64,000 bases of DNA from Paenibacillus tundrae (lineage in GTDB: Bacteria; Bacillota; Bacilli; Paenibacillales; Paenibacillaceae): the NCBI RefSeq assembly GCF_030812775.1, contig NZ_JAUSTI010000003.1, positions 186,001 through 250,000 on the forward strand. The letters run 5' to 3'. The notes beneath the pieces were generated by a model. The model was given only the letters and a program-made list of their open reading frames with translations. It was not told the DNA's origin and made no database searches. The position numbers and the translations under genes are program-made. Of the stretch, positions 34,675 through 44,280 are shown piece after piece (the stretch's first letter is position 1; the number at the start of each line of letters is the position of its first letter).

Positions 34675-36258
34675 GTGAATGAGAGAATCGCCCAGTACAA
34701 AGACAAGACGGTTCAGTACTGGAATAGTTTTAGCAAAAAACAGAAGGTATTACTGGTATCTACCTTTTTATTTTTAATCATGGCTGCAGTTGTTCTAACC
34801 ATGCAACTCTCCAAAACGGAATATGAGGTCGCCTTTAGAGATCTGAACTCTAGTGATTCGGCAGGAGTTATTGCATACCTAGATTCAGCCAATATTCCTT
34901 ATAAACTAAGTGCAGATGGAAAATCCATTTCCATTCCTAGTACGGATGTTGCTATTACGAAAGTAAATGTTGGATCACAAGGCATCATACAGAACGGTTC
35001 ATTAGGTTATAAAGCATTCTCAGAATCCTCGTCTCCGATTGGGATGACGGATAAAGAATTTGATGTGAAATACAATAGTGCGTTAAACGGAGAAGTGGAG
35101 CAATTGCTTCAACGGATGCAAGGGATTCAGGATGCCAAGGTACTCGTCAATATGCCAAAGGATAACATCTTCGCTGGCTTAGAAGAGCAAGACAAAGCGT
35201 CCGCATCTGTAGCCCTCCAATTCAAACCGGGTTATCACCCAAATCAGGCAGCAGTTGATGGGTATTTTAATTTGGTAAAAACGGCTATTCCTAATCTGCC
35301 GATAGAGAATATTACGATTACGAATACGGATGAAGCAGAGCTGATTCCATCAGCCCGCGGTGGCAGTGGTGGCTTGTCATCTGAAGTTCAAGAAAACATG
35401 GCACTGCAGAAAAAGTTTGAAAATGATGTTCGTAACAACGTGAAGCAATTCCTTTCACAAATCGTAGGCGAAGAAAAAGTTAACGTTCTTGTCGTTTCTA
35501 CCTTGAATTTTGACAAGGAAACTAGAAAAGAAAATCTCGTTCAGCCAGTCGATGTGGAAAATATGAAAGGTATTGAGATTAGCGTACAAGAGATTCAGAA
35601 GAGTTATACCGGAGCAAGTACACCTACAGGTGGCGTAGCTGGTACGGGGCAGGAAGAAGTTCCTGGTTACCCATCGGCTGATGCGACAGGAAATTCAACC
35701 TCCGAAGAATCATCGAGTACTAAAAATTACGATGTTAACCGAATTGTTAAAGATATTGTGGCAAGTCCATATTCTGTAAAAGACTTAACCATTAACGTGG
35801 CTGTTGAACCACCGGCAGGTCAGACAGAATTGCAAGCACCGGTTCAAGATGCGATTGAAAATATCTTGGTGAATATCGTTCGTGCTTCACTTGCTGACAC
35901 AGGCACGGTTATCACTGACGCGGATCTAGCTAAGAAAGTATCTGTCATTTCTCAAGGATTCCAGACTACAGATACAGCGGATACCGGATTCCCACTTTCA
36001 ACAGGAATGCTATGGGGCATAGGTGGACTGGTTGCAGCATTGATCGCAGCCGTTGTGATCCTGCTCGTACGCCGTCGCCGCAAACAGGATGAAGAAGAAG
36101 AAGAGGAAATCCCTCTTCCAGTAGCAACCGAGTTCCCGTCCATAACGTTGGACAGTGTAACGAACGAAAGTCAGGTGCGCAAACAATTGGAGAGTTTGGC
36201 GAAGAAAAAGCCAGACGAATTCGTCAATCTGCTGCGTACATGGCTGGCTGACGAATAG
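34675..36258 (+). CDS. fliF: Flagellar MS-ring protein FliF
   Basis: FliF forms the membrane ring that houses the export gate. The 527-residue protein has a first membrane span near residues 25-46, ring-building motifs with YEVAFRDLNSSDSAGVIAYLD and LNGEVEQLLQRMQGI, and a long flexible segment. A second span follows near 442-463 (MLWGIGGLVAALIAAVVILL), then the cytoplasmic tail with VRKQLESLAKKKPDEFVNLLRTWL that binds FliG. The GTG start follows GGGGTGA. Between fliE and fliF is a small AGCAGC/GCTGCT hairpin (34571-34587). Confidence 0.97.
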   Translation: MNERIAQYKDKTVQYWNSFSKKQKVLLVSTFLFLIMAAVVLTMQLSKTEYEVAFRDLNSSDSAGVIAYLDSANIPYKLSADGKSISIPSTDVAITKVNVGSQGIIQNGSLGYKAFSESSSPIGMTDKEFDVKYNSALNGEVEQLLQRMQGIQDAKVLVNMPKDNIFAGLEEQDKASASVALQFKPGYHPNQAAVDGYFNLVKTAIPNLPIENITITNTDEAELIPSARGGSGGLSSEVQENMALQKKFENDVRNNVKQFLSQIVGEEKVNVLVVSTLNFDKETRKENLVQPVDVENMKGIEISVQEIQKSYTGASTPTGGVAGTGQEEVPGYPSADATGNSTSEESSSTKNYDVNRIVKDIVASPYSVKDLTINVAVEPPAGQTELQAPVQDAIENILVNIVRASLADTGTVITDADLAKKVSVISQGFQTTDTADTGFPLSTGMLWGIGGLVAALIAAVVILLVRRRRKQDEEEEEEIPLPVATEFPSITLDSVTNESQVRKQLESLAKKKPDEFVNLLRTWLADE

Positions 36259-36269
36259 AGGTGGACGCA

Positions 36270-37286
36270 TTGGCAAAGGCAAGCAATCAGGGACTAAGCG
36301 GAAGACAAAAAGCAGCAATTTTGCTCATTACACTTGGTCCAGAGGTATCGGCACAAATCTTCAAACATCTTCGTGATGAGGAAATAGAACAACTGACGTT
36401 GGAAATTGCCAACGTTCGTAAAGTGGATGCCGCGGAAAAAGACATGATTATGGCTGAATTTCATCAGATCTGCCTTGCTCAGGAATACATTTCTCAAGGC
36501 GGTATCACCTATGCAAGAGAGATTCTCGAGAAAGCTCTGGGATCCTCAAAAGCTCTCGAAGTCATTAATCGCTTAACGGCTACACTACAAGTTAGACCAT
36601 TCGACTTTGCTCGCAAAGCGGATCCGAATCAAATTTTGAACTTTATTCAAAACGAAAGTCCACAAACGATTGCTTTGGTACTGTCTTATCTGCAATTCGA
36701 GCAAGCTGCAGCGATTCTTTCCTCCTTACCGCAGGAAAAACAAGCTGATGTGGCGAGAAGAGTTGCGGTCATGGATAGTACTTCTCCAGAAGTTATCGCT
36801 CAGGTGGAACGAGTGTTGGAGCAAAAATTGTCTTCGACTGTTACGCAGGATTACACAAATGCTGGTGGTATCGAGTCAATCGTACAGATTTTGAACGGTG
36901 TAGACCGAGGTACAGAGCGTACGATTTTGGATTCTCTCGAGATACAAGATCCAGAGCTTGCCGAAGAGATCAAAAAACGGATGTTTGTCTTCGAGGATAT
37001 CGTCAACGTCGACGACCGTTCGATTCAACGAATTATTCGCGATATCGACAACGCAGATCTGCAGTTGGCACTCAAAGTGGCCAGCGAGGAAGTGCGCGAT
37101 GCGGTGTTCCGGAATATGTCGAAACGGATGTCCGAAACGTTCAAGGAAGAAATGGAGTTCATGGGGCCTGTTCGATTGCGTGATGTGGAGGAAGCACAGA
37201 CTCGTATCGTAGGTACAATTCGTAGGTTGGAAGAAGCTGGTGAGATCATTATCGCTCGTGGTGGAGGAGATGATATCATTGTCTAA
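36270..37286 (+). CDS. fliG: Flagellar motor switch protein FliG
   Basis: FliG sits on FliF and couples the stator to the rotor, giving torque and direction. From TTG 36270 (GAGGTGG five bases upstream) it is 338 residues, the same length as in B. subtilis, and starts MAKASNQGLSGRQKAAILLI. GTG 36261 is less likely. The domain order is N (FliF binding), middle (with ESPQTIALVLSYL and the EHPQ-like site) and C (torque helix with FVFEDIVNVDDRSIQRIIRDID). Its start is 11 bases after the fliF stop. Confidence 0.95.
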   Translation: MAKASNQGLSGRQKAAILLITLGPEVSAQIFKHLRDEEIEQLTLEIANVRKVDAAEKDMIMAEFHQICLAQEYISQGGITYAREILEKALGSSKALEVINRLTATLQVRPFDFARKADPNQILNFIQNESPQTIALVLSYLQFEQAAAILSSLPQEKQADVARRVAVMDSTSPEVIAQVERVLEQKLSSTVTQDYTNAGGIESIVQILNGVDRGTERTILDSLEIQDPELAEEIKKRMFVFEDIVNVDDRSIQRIIRDIDNADLQLALKVASEEVRDAVFRNMSKRMSETFKEEMEFMGPVRLRDVEEAQTRIVGTIRRLEEAGEIIIARGGGDDIIV

Positions 37287-38133
37287 TTTGATTAAATCTT
37301 TCCAGTATGTTCCGGTGGATGACCGCAAACGACTAGAGAATCATCATCATTATGGAGATTCTGAAGCGGAATTTGAAATGGAACGAGATGAAAGTGCTGA
37401 AGCAGAACAACTGCAAGCACGTGTAGACGAGGAGTCACAACGACTCACTGCAGAGATGCTGGAGGATGCGAAGGAGTTTGCAGAAAAGCAGGTGCGAGAA
37501 GCTTCTGAGGAGGCGGAACGTTTGCTTCAAGAAGCCCGTGAGCAGATTGATAGCTGGTGGCAGGAACAACGCATGCAGGATGAACATCTTACTGAAGCGA
37601 TGCGATCACAAGGCTTTCAGCAAGGGTTTGAAGAAGGTAAAGTACAGGCTGAACTGGATCTCCAAGTGCAGATCGAAGAGATGATGAAAGAAGCTCGTGA
37701 AGTTCTTGAAGAGGCTTATGTTGCTAAAGATCAGATTATTCAAGAAGCAGAACCATTTCTGGTTGATCTAGCATGCGGTATTGCAGAGAAGGTAATTGAT
37801 ATGCAACTTACTGTGGAGCCAGAACAAATGCTTGAATTAATTCGTCAAAATCTGTCGCGTAAACGGGAACAAGGAATGATCACGCTATGTGTAGCACCAG
37901 ATCAGTTCTCTTTTGTGCAAGCAGCACGGGAAGAGTTATCGCTCGCAATTGACTCGCAAGCTGAACTGCAGATTTTGCCTGATGCAACCGTCAAAGACAA
38001 GGGATGTGTCATCCGTTCTTCCTTCGGAAGTGTGGATGCCCGTATTGATACCCAATTAACTGAGATTAAAAAGGAACTGATCCGTTTAGCACTTGAGGAT
38101 GAGGGGCGAAGAAATCAACATGAAGGTTCTTAG
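37279..38133 (+). CDS. fliH: Flagellar export apparatus stator protein FliH
   Basis: FliH dimerises and regulates the FliI ATPase. From TTG 37279 it has 284 residues: an acidic, glutamine-rich coiled coil (about 40-150), then a conserved globular part with FLVDLACGIAEKVIDMQL and CVIRSSFGSVDARIDTQLTEIKKEL. GGAGGAGAT (37263-37271) fits this TTG; ATG 37270 is too close to it. It overlaps the end of fliG by eight bases. Confidence 0.9.
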   Translation: MSNLIKSFQYVPVDDRKRLENHHHYGDSEAEFEMERDESAEAEQLQARVDEESQRLTAEMLEDAKEFAEKQVREASEEAERLLQEAREQIDSWWQEQRMQDEHLTEAMRSQGFQQGFEEGKVQAELDLQVQIEEMMKEAREVLEEAYVAKDQIIQEAEPFLVDLACGIAEKVIDMQLTVEPEQMLELIRQNLSRKREQGMITLCVAPDQFSFVQAAREELSLAIDSQAELQILPDATVKDKGCVIRSSFGSVDARIDTQLTEIKKELIRLALEDEGRRNQHEGS

Positions 38134-39439
38134 TTCACAGCGTTATATGGAACATTTAAAAGGTTTTGACCCTGTCCGGGTTAACGGAAAAGTGACTCAG
38201 GTTATCGGATTAATGGTTGAATCTGAGGGGCCAGATGCAAGCATCGGTGACGTATGTTACATCTACCCTGGAAAATCAGCTAAGCCACTTCAGGCAGAGG
38301 TTGTTGGCTTCAGAGATAACAAAGTACTGTTAATGCCTTTAGGAGAATTGCAGTCGATCGGGCCAGGTTGTGATGTTGTAGGAACAGGCAAACCGCTTGG
38401 CGTACAAGTGGGTTCTGAACTGCTTGGCAAAGTGCTTGACGGCTTGGGACAGCCGCTCGATGGCTCACTTCTACCGTCAAGAATGCCTACGTATTCCACC
38501 TCGAATACACCCGTCAATCCGATGGATCGACCGAGAGTACTAGAGACAATGGGAGTTGGCGTTCGTGCCATTGATGGACTGCTAACCGTTGGTAAAGGTC
38601 AGCGGGTCGGGATTTTTGCAGGATCTGGTGTCGGTAAGAGTACATTAATGGGTATGATTGCTCGGAATACAGCTGCTGATGTGAATGTAATTGCGCTTGT
38701 AGGTGAACGGGGACGTGAAGTTCGAGACTTTATCGAACGGGATCTAGGGCCAGAAGGATTAGAACGATCTGTCGTGATCGTAGCGACTTCCGATCAACCT
38801 GCCTTAATTCGGATTAAGGGAGCGGTCATTGCGACGACGATTGCAGAGTATTTCAGGGATAGAGGCATGAATGTCATGCTGATGATGGACTCTGTGACAC
38901 GTTATGCAATGGCACAAAGGGAAGTTGGACTCGCTGTTGGTGAACCCCCTGCCATGAGAGGATATACGCCATCTGTTTTTGCTAGCCTTCCGAAATTGCT
39001 AGAGCGAGCAGGAACGGGTCCGACAGGTTCAATTACCGCCTTCTACACAGTTCTTGTTGATGGTGATGATATGAATGAACCGATTGCGGATGCAGTGAGG
39101 GGTATTCTGGATGGCCACATTGTATTGAACCGTGCCATTGCGAACAAAGGTCATTTTCCAGCCATCGATGTACTTGCGAGTATCAGCCGTGTCATGAAGG
39201 ACATTGCACCTCAGGAGCAGATCGAAGCAACGAATAATATGAAGCGATTAATGGCTGTTTATAAAGAATCCGAGGACTTAATTAACATTGGAGCGTATCA
39301 GAGAGGTTCCAATGCTGCGATCGATGAGTCGATGGATCAGATTGATAACATTTGGAATTTTACCAAACAAAAAGTAGATGAAAAAGTGACACTGAGTGAA
39401 GTACAGGAACGTTTGATTCTTGAGTTTGCAAGGAGATGA
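38120..39439 (+). CDS. fliI: Flagellum-specific export ATPase FliI
   Basis: FliI is an F1-beta-like ATPase that helps unfold and deliver flagellar export substrates. From ATG 38120 it is 439 residues. The P-loop is FAGSGVGKSTLMGMIARN, Walker B is MLMMDSVTRYAMAQREVGLAVGEPPAMRGYTPSVF-like (the family signature), and GLGQPLDGSLLPS lies in the N-terminal barrel region. In-frame starts at 38093 and 38099 would extend the overlap with fliH. The overlap is 14 bases at the chosen start. Confidence 0.95.
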   Translation: MKVLSSQRYMEHLKGFDPVRVNGKVTQVIGLMVESEGPDASIGDVCYIYPGKSAKPLQAEVVGFRDNKVLLMPLGELQSIGPGCDVVGTGKPLGVQVGSELLGKVLDGLGQPLDGSLLPSRMPTYSTSNTPVNPMDRPRVLETMGVGVRAIDGLLTVGKGQRVGIFAGSGVGKSTLMGMIARNTAADVNVIALVGERGREVRDFIERDLGPEGLERSVVIVATSDQPALIRIKGAVIATTIAEYFRDRGMNVMLMMDSVTRYAMAQREVGLAVGEPPAMRGYTPSVFASLPKLLERAGTGPTGSITAFYTVLVDGDDMNEPIADAVRGILDGHIVLNRAIANKGHFPAIDVLASISRVMKDIAPQEQIEATNNMKRLMAVYKESEDLINIGAYQRGSNAAIDESMDQIDNIWNFTKQKVDEKVTLSEVQERLILEFARR

Positions 39440-39450
39440 ATGAGTAAGCG

Positions 39451-39903
39451 ATGAAATTTCGATATCATTTCCAGAAGGTTTGTGACCTGAAGAGCAATGA
39501 GAAAACACAAGCGGAGTGGATGTTATCCACAGCCATCGGTAAACTTCAGACGGAAGAAGAGCACCTTTTACAACTTTTGAATGATAAAAATGAGCTGATC
39601 CAAGTGATCCAAACGGCAACGGAAAGCACAGCTTCTGTATCTTCCCTACAAGAAATGCAACGATATGTTCATCACCTAGATGAATGTATTAGTAGAAAAA
39701 ATACAGATGTTAAGCATGCCCAGGTCAATGTAGAACGGAATAAAACGTTTCTGAACGGCAAAATGGTTGACGAAAAAGTATGGCTTGAAGCGAGAGACAA
39801 GGCCAAGATCAAATTTCAGCAGGAGATGCTCCTCCGTGAACAGAATGATCTGGACGAGATGGCTACTGTACGCTTCGCTGCAAAAGCCGGACGGGCAATG
39901 TAA
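39451..39903 (+). CDS. fliJ: Flagellar export chaperone/coiled-coil protein FliJ
   Basis: A 150-residue, almost wholly helical coiled-coil protein starting MKFRYHFQKVCDLKSNEKTQ, as in Bacillales FliJ. It links FliI to the FlhA gate and resembles the gamma subunit of F1. It lies 11 bases after fliI. Sequence conservation in this family is low, so the call leans on position. Confidence 0.88.
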   Translation: MKFRYHFQKVCDLKSNEKTQAEWMLSTAIGKLQTEEEHLLQLLNDKNELIQVIQTATESTASVSSLQEMQRYVHHLDECISRKNTDVKHAQVNVERNKTFLNGKMVDEKVWLEARDKAKIKFQQEMLLREQNDLDEMATVRFAAKAGRAM

Positions 39904-39948
39904 TAGAAGTCTGGAAGCGAGGTTGCCCTCGTGAGGGAGGAATAAACG

Positions 39949-40887
39949 ATGGCTGTAAGAGACACAGAGGACATGGAAAAAGAGTCAAGCGGTGGATGGG
40001 AGAAGTTTCTGATGATCTCCATTCCAATTGTATTCACCGTTGTACTGCTTGGGGTGTTACTCACCCTATTTAATGTAGATATTCGCAATAATTTGCTTGA
40101 TTTTGCTAATAAAATCCCAGTTGTTAAGGACTGGGTACCTGAACCTGTGTTAGATCCAGAGAAAGAGAAGCTTGAGAAGAGCGAGAAGCAAGTGGAAAGT
40201 GCTGAAGCGACAATCGAAAAGCTCAAATCTCAAATTGCTGCAAAGGATACGGAGCTTCAAGCAGCTAAGGATGCTACGGCTACAGAAACACAGAAAGCTA
40301 GCAATTTGCAAAAGAAATTGGACGAAGCTGAGCAGGCTGCAGAAACGGCTGCACAAGCCACTCCTGAGTCAGAGTCTGATTACCAAAAACAAATCAAAGA
40401 TTTAGCTAAGATGTACGCAGACATGAGTCCAAGTAAAGCAGCACCGATTCTGCAAAACATGACCAATGAAGAAATGGTGCTTCTGCTCAGTGCAATGCAA
40501 TCTACACCTCGGACTAGAGTGCTTGAGAAAATGGATCCCAAAACGGCTGCAGATGTGACCATGATGATGAAGGATGCCAAACCATCTGGCGATTTGGCCA
40601 TTGATGCACTGCAATCTAGATTGAATAAAGAAGCAACAACAACGGCAGCGGCTACAACTACCTCGAAGAATCTAGACAAAAACCAACTGAGTCAAACATT
40701 TGCTAGTATGTCAGCTTCAAGTGGTGCGAAACTACTGCTCGAAACATACAAACTCAGTCCGGATAAAACGTTGACCATTTTGAACTCAGTGGATGATGCC
40801 ACTCGTTCGCAACTGCTTGAAAATATGTCCACCGAAAATTCAGTGGAAACAGCCAAAATTTTAAACAGACTGATGGGAAACAAGTAA
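39949..40887 (+). CDS. ylxF: MotE-like/YlxF membrane protein with coiled coil and MgtE N-like domain
   Basis: A 312-residue protein at the ylxF position. It has one membrane span (about 21-45), a long coiled coil (about 65-135) and a domain (about 140-210) with MYADMSPSKAAPILQNMTNEEMVLLLSAM that resembles the MgtE N-terminal/MotE fold. A second, similar segment (SASSGAKLLLETYKLSPDKTLTILN) lies at the C-terminus. MotE relatives act as chaperones for motor proteins in other bacteria; that role here is inferred. GTGAGGGAGG precedes the ATG. Confidence 0.85.
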   Translation: MAVRDTEDMEKESSGGWEKFLMISIPIVFTVVLLGVLLTLFNVDIRNNLLDFANKIPVVKDWVPEPVLDPEKEKLEKSEKQVESAEATIEKLKSQIAAKDTELQAAKDATATETQKASNLQKKLDEAEQAAETAAQATPESESDYQKQIKDLAKMYADMSPSKAAPILQNMTNEEMVLLLSAMQSTPRTRVLEKMDPKTAADVTMMMKDAKPSGDLAIDALQSRLNKEATTTAAATTTSKNLDKNQLSQTFASMSASSGAKLLLETYKLSPDKTLTILNSVDDATRSQLLENMSTENSVETAKILNRLMGNK

Positions 40888-40942
40888 TCGGTGCATCATC
40901 TTTATAACATGTGTTTGAACATTTGAAAGGAGGTGAGAACAT

Positions 40943-42340
40943 ATGTCGATCGTATATCAAATGACTACTGCATCCTCATCGAAAGCAACGGCAACGACTT
41001 CAACGACAGGAACCCAAGCAAAGGGAGCTGTTGCGGCACCAGGGGGAGAATTTATGCAAACCCTCGCAGCATCTTTGAATGGAGGAACTACAGAAGGAAG
41101 TAATGTGGCAGGATCTGGGATGTTAAGTGTAAATCCACTTAGAATAGCTTTGGTATCTAGCGAAGAAGGAGAGCAAACCTCGTTAGCAGATATACTTCAT
41201 TCTTTGTTCAGCGACTTGGAAACTTTAGATGATGCAATTGAGCAAGATCCATCACTTCTTGCGGAACTCCAAACCCTCATTCAGCAGATGTATGCACAGA
41301 TCGCTGATGGTACAGAGCAAGAGAGTGGAACTGCGGCGGATAGCGATGCGGCTCCAGAAGCATTGAAAGCCGTAACAGCTATCAACCTGACGGAACACCC
41401 GACAGCAGCTCGGTTTGTGTTGCAGGATGCTCTTACACAAATGGCGACAAACTTGGTTAATCCAGATGGCACCCTTAATAAAAACACGAGTGAGTTTAAG
41501 AATCTCCTTCAGAATTTACAGAATCATTTACAGAACTCAGGCGTGGATTTAAGTGGTAGTAAGGGATGGTCAGATCTGAAATCAATTGTGGATACCCTAG
41601 TCACCATGAAGGAACAGAATGTACATGTTACTCAAGCGAGTACAGCACAAGCGCTGAATAAGCAAGATGCAGTGATCTCTCAACTTCTTATTGCTTCTAC
41701 AGCAGGTAAAGCTATTCATGCGACAACGGAGACAGGAACGAATGCATCAGTATCAGCGAGCACAGATGTAGAATTAGATCATTCGACTGTAATCACAGCT
41801 GGTGAGTTATCCATGCGTACTTCGGGTACATCTGCAGCTAAACCTGCGGAGCCTGTTATGCAAGCATCACAGTTTGCTAAAGAAATGACGCAATTCGTTG
41901 TGAACAAGTTGGATATTGTTCAGAAGAATGGATTCTCTGAAGCGACGATTTCACTTCGTCCGGAGCATTTAGGTAAGTTGGATGTTCAGATCACGTTACA
42001 GAACGGACAATTGGTTGCTCGTTTTATGACAGAACATACCATGGCGAAAGATATGCTTGAACAGCAGATGATGCAGTTACGTAGTTCACTTCAGGCCCAA
42101 GGAATTCAAGTAGAACGACTTGAAGTAACACAGAACAGCTCACTGGGATCTCAAATGTATCAGGATGGTGGACGTCAGCCGGGAAGTAACTCCCAGCAGC
42201 AACGTCGTTCGCGTGAGCGTGAAGAGCAGTCCGATGATGCTGTAACCGCAGCAGGGATCCAAGAAGAATTGCGTAACTGGCGCAGCGAGCAAGTAGAGGG
42301 TCAGGAGCTTAAACGGGATTCGTTTACAGCAGAAGCTTAA
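40943..42340 (+). CDS. fliK: Flagellar hook-length control protein FliK
   Basis: FliK measures the hook and switches export specificity through FlhB. The 465-residue protein has a Thr/Ser/Ala-rich, poorly conserved N-terminal two thirds and a conserved C-terminal Flg_hook domain (about 320-420) with SEATISLRPEHLGKLDVQITLQ-type sequence and MLEQQMMQLRSSLQAQGIQVERLEV. A glutamine/arginine-rich tail follows. AAAGGAGGTGAG precedes the ATG. The 685-residue protein at 14044 is a possible second protein of this kind. Confidence 0.93.
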   Translation: MSIVYQMTTASSSKATATTSTTGTQAKGAVAAPGGEFMQTLAASLNGGTTEGSNVAGSGMLSVNPLRIALVSSEEGEQTSLADILHSLFSDLETLDDAIEQDPSLLAELQTLIQQMYAQIADGTEQESGTAADSDAAPEALKAVTAINLTEHPTAARFVLQDALTQMATNLVNPDGTLNKNTSEFKNLLQNLQNHLQNSGVDLSGSKGWSDLKSIVDTLVTMKEQNVHVTQASTAQALNKQDAVISQLLIASTAGKAIHATTETGTNASVSASTDVELDHSTVITAGELSMRTSGTSAAKPAEPVMQASQFAKEMTQFVVNKLDIVQKNGFSEATISLRPEHLGKLDVQITLQNGQLVARFMTEHTMAKDMLEQQMMQLRSSLQAQGIQVERLEVTQNSSLGSQMYQDGGRQPGSNSQQQRRSREREEQSDDAVTAAGIQEELRNWRSEQVEGQELKRDSFTAEA

Positions 42341-42358
42341 TAGAAATGAGGTGATTAT

Positions 42359-42934
42359 ATGGCTAATGAAATCGTTTCAACCAACAATACCTGGCCTAAC
42401 TACTCGGCAGCGAATAAAGCAACGACAAGTGCTGCAACAAAGGAGTTAGGGAAGGATCAGTTTCTCAAAATTTTGATTACTCAGCTTCAGAACCAAGATC
42501 CGATGCAGCCCATGGAGGATAAAGAGTTTATCGCTCAGATGGCGCAGTTCAGTTCGGTTGAACAATTGGTTAACATTTCATCACAACTCAAGACTTTGAA
42601 CCAATCCCTAGGAGCTGTGTCTGGCATGATTGGTCGAGAGATCAGTTGGCTTTCTTCTAATAAAGCAGATAACGGAACGCTTCGTCAGGGCATTGTAGAT
42701 TCCATCGTTGTTCGAGATGGTGTACAGTACGCTAAAGTGGGCAATGACGAAATCAAACTAGATGAGATTATTCAGGTAACCAATCCGAAGGAACCAGAAT
42801 CAATTGATCTGAACCAGCCGGAGCAAAATGAACCTCAGGTTCAAAACGCTACGGATATCGTGTCAGATACAAACGAAAGCCCAGTTAATCCAGAAGCAAT
42901 CGAGCCAACGGATGACAGTGAGAACTTGTTATGA
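42359..42934 (+). CDS. flgD: Flagellar hook-capping scaffold FlgD
   Basis: FlgD forms the cap under which hook subunits assemble. The 191-residue protein has the conserved GKDQFLKILITQLQNQDPMQPMEDKEFIAQMAQFSSVEQL block (about 30-70) and a shorter beta-rich part, then an acidic, low-complexity tail. It is shorter at the C-terminus than Salmonella FlgD, as in B. subtilis. It overlaps the next gene by four bases (ATGA). Confidence 0.93.
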   Translation: MANEIVSTNNTWPNYSAANKATTSAATKELGKDQFLKILITQLQNQDPMQPMEDKEFIAQMAQFSSVEQLVNISSQLKTLNQSLGAVSGMIGREISWLSSNKADNGTLRQGIVDSIVVRDGVQYAKVGNDEIKLDEIIQVTNPKEPESIDLNQPEQNEPQVQNATDIVSDTNESPVNPEAIEPTDDSENLL

Positions 42935-43314
42935 GTGAACGAATAACGGTTGGGCAGTTATACACAGGGATAAATACACCAAATTTGCTGAGTCGATCCA
43001 AGCAGGGGGATTTATCCACAACGCCAGAGCGCCCCTTTGCCCAGGTGTTGGAAGATAATCTTCTAAAATTAAGTAATCACGCTGCAAAGAGATTGGAACA
43101 ACGCGGCATCGAGCTGAAAAGTGAGCAAATGCAACAAATTGGTACTGCCCTAGATAAGGCTGCTGCAAAGGGAGCCAAGGAGTCTCTGATTTTGATGCAG
43201 GATTTAGCTTTTATCGTTAACGTCAAAAATCGCACCGTCGTAACTGCCATGGATAGTGAAAGTATGAAGAACAATGTATTCACTCAAATTGATAGTGCTG
43301 TCATTATTTCTTAA
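42931..43314 (+). CDS. Flagellar operon protein of the TIGR02530 (flg_new) family
   Basis: A 127-residue protein found in the same operon slot, between flgD and the hook gene, in many Firmicutes. It has FAQVLEDNLLKLSNHAAKRLEQRGIEL and LILMQDLAFIVNVKNRTVVTAMD, characteristic of the family. Its function is not established. The ATG overlaps the flgD stop. Confidence 0.85.
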   Translation: MSERITVGQLYTGINTPNLLSRSKQGDLSTTPERPFAQVLEDNLLKLSNHAAKRLEQRGIELKSEQMQQIGTALDKAAAKGAKESLILMQDLAFIVNVKNRTVVTAMDSESMKNNVFTQIDSAVIIS

Positions 43315-43339
43315 CCGGCTGGCCCTTCTCGGGAGCCGG
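43315..43339 (+). other. GC-rich hairpin upstream of the hook gene
   Basis: CCGGCT (43315-43320) pairs with AGCCGG (43334-43339) right after the preceding stop codon. It has no T-run, so it is probably an mRNA processing or stability element. Confidence 0.4.
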
Positions 43340-43396
43340 AATGCCGCTGACCGATTGATGCGGTAAACCAAATTATGGCTGGGAGGCTTTTTTAAA

Positions 43397-44212
43397 ATGT
43401 TGAAATCAATGTACTCAGGCGTTTCCGGGATGCGGGGTTTTCAAACAAAGCTAGATGTTATTGGTAATAATATTGCGAACGTAAATACGGTTGGTTTTAA
43501 AGGTAGCCGCGTTATGTTCAAAGATATTATGAGCCAAACAACGGCTGGGGTAACTGCTCCAGGAGATGCAACTGGTGGTGTGAACGCGAAACAAATCGGA
43601 CTTGGGGTATCAATTGGTTCAATTGATACGTTGCACTTGGCAGGTAGTCCGATGACAACGAACAATCCTACAGATTTGCGGATTAACGGGGATGGATTCT
43701 TCTTGGTACGCCTCAGTGAGGATCAAGAGGTTCCTTATTTGACTCGTGCTGGTGATTTCCATATTGATGCTGCACGTAACCTGTTGACATCTGATGGATT
43801 GTTTGTACTGGATAATGGTGGTGCTAACATTACCCTTGGAGATGATGTTGTGTCCTTCACCATTGGTCAAGATGGAACGATTAATCAGACGATGGCTGAT
43901 GGCACGATTGAAGCTGGTGCACAGCTTGGTATTGGTAAGGTAGTCAATCCAGAAGGTTTGGAGAAAATCGGAGGCAACTTGTATCGTATGACAGCCAATG
44001 CGAATCCGGATGGTGCGCTTGACCCACTGACAGCCAACAGTGCTGAAGATGGAACTGGTGCAATCATTGCTGGTCAGCTTGAAATGTCCAATGTGGATTT
44101 GACAGGTGAATTTACAGAGATGATTGTAGCTCAACGTGGATTCCAGGCCAACTCAAGAATCATTACCACATCCGATGAAGTGCTTCAAGAAGTTGTTAAC
44201 CTGAAGCGTTAA
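43397..44212 (+). CDS. flgG: Flagellar hook-basal body protein FlgG/FlgE
   Basis: A 271-residue member of the hook/rod family. N-terminal MLKSMYSGVSGMRGFQTKLDVIGNNIANVNTVGFKGSR and C-terminal EMIVAQRGFQANSRIITTSDEVLQEVVNLKR are the two ends of the D0 coiled coil. In this operon position B. subtilis has the gene first called flgG and later shown to be the hook protein FlgE. The length fits that protein, so this is probably the hook subunit. Hairpins lie on both sides of the gene. Confidence 0.92.
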   Translation: MLKSMYSGVSGMRGFQTKLDVIGNNIANVNTVGFKGSRVMFKDIMSQTTAGVTAPGDATGGVNAKQIGLGVSIGSIDTLHLAGSPMTTNNPTDLRINGDGFFLVRLSEDQEVPYLTRAGDFHIDAARNLLTSDGLFVLDNGGANITLGDDVVSFTIGQDGTINQTMADGTIEAGAQLGIGKVVNPEGLEKIGGNLYRMTANANPDGALDPLTANSAEDGTGAIIAGQLEMSNVDLTGEFTEMIVAQRGFQANSRIITTSDEVLQEVVNLKR

Positions 44213-44236
44213 TAACGGTTTAGCAGTTTTTTAATT

Positions 44237-44262
44237 GTGTGGGGGAATGGGTTCCCCCACAC
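44237..44262 (+). other. Perfect 11-bp hairpin between flgG and flbD
   Basis: GTGTGGGGGAA (44237-44247), loop TGGG, TTCCCCCACAC (44252-44262). No T-run follows. It may protect the upstream hook mRNA or lower expression of the genes after it. Confidence 0.55.
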
Positions 44263-44280
44263 TGAATAAGGGGGCTTAGC

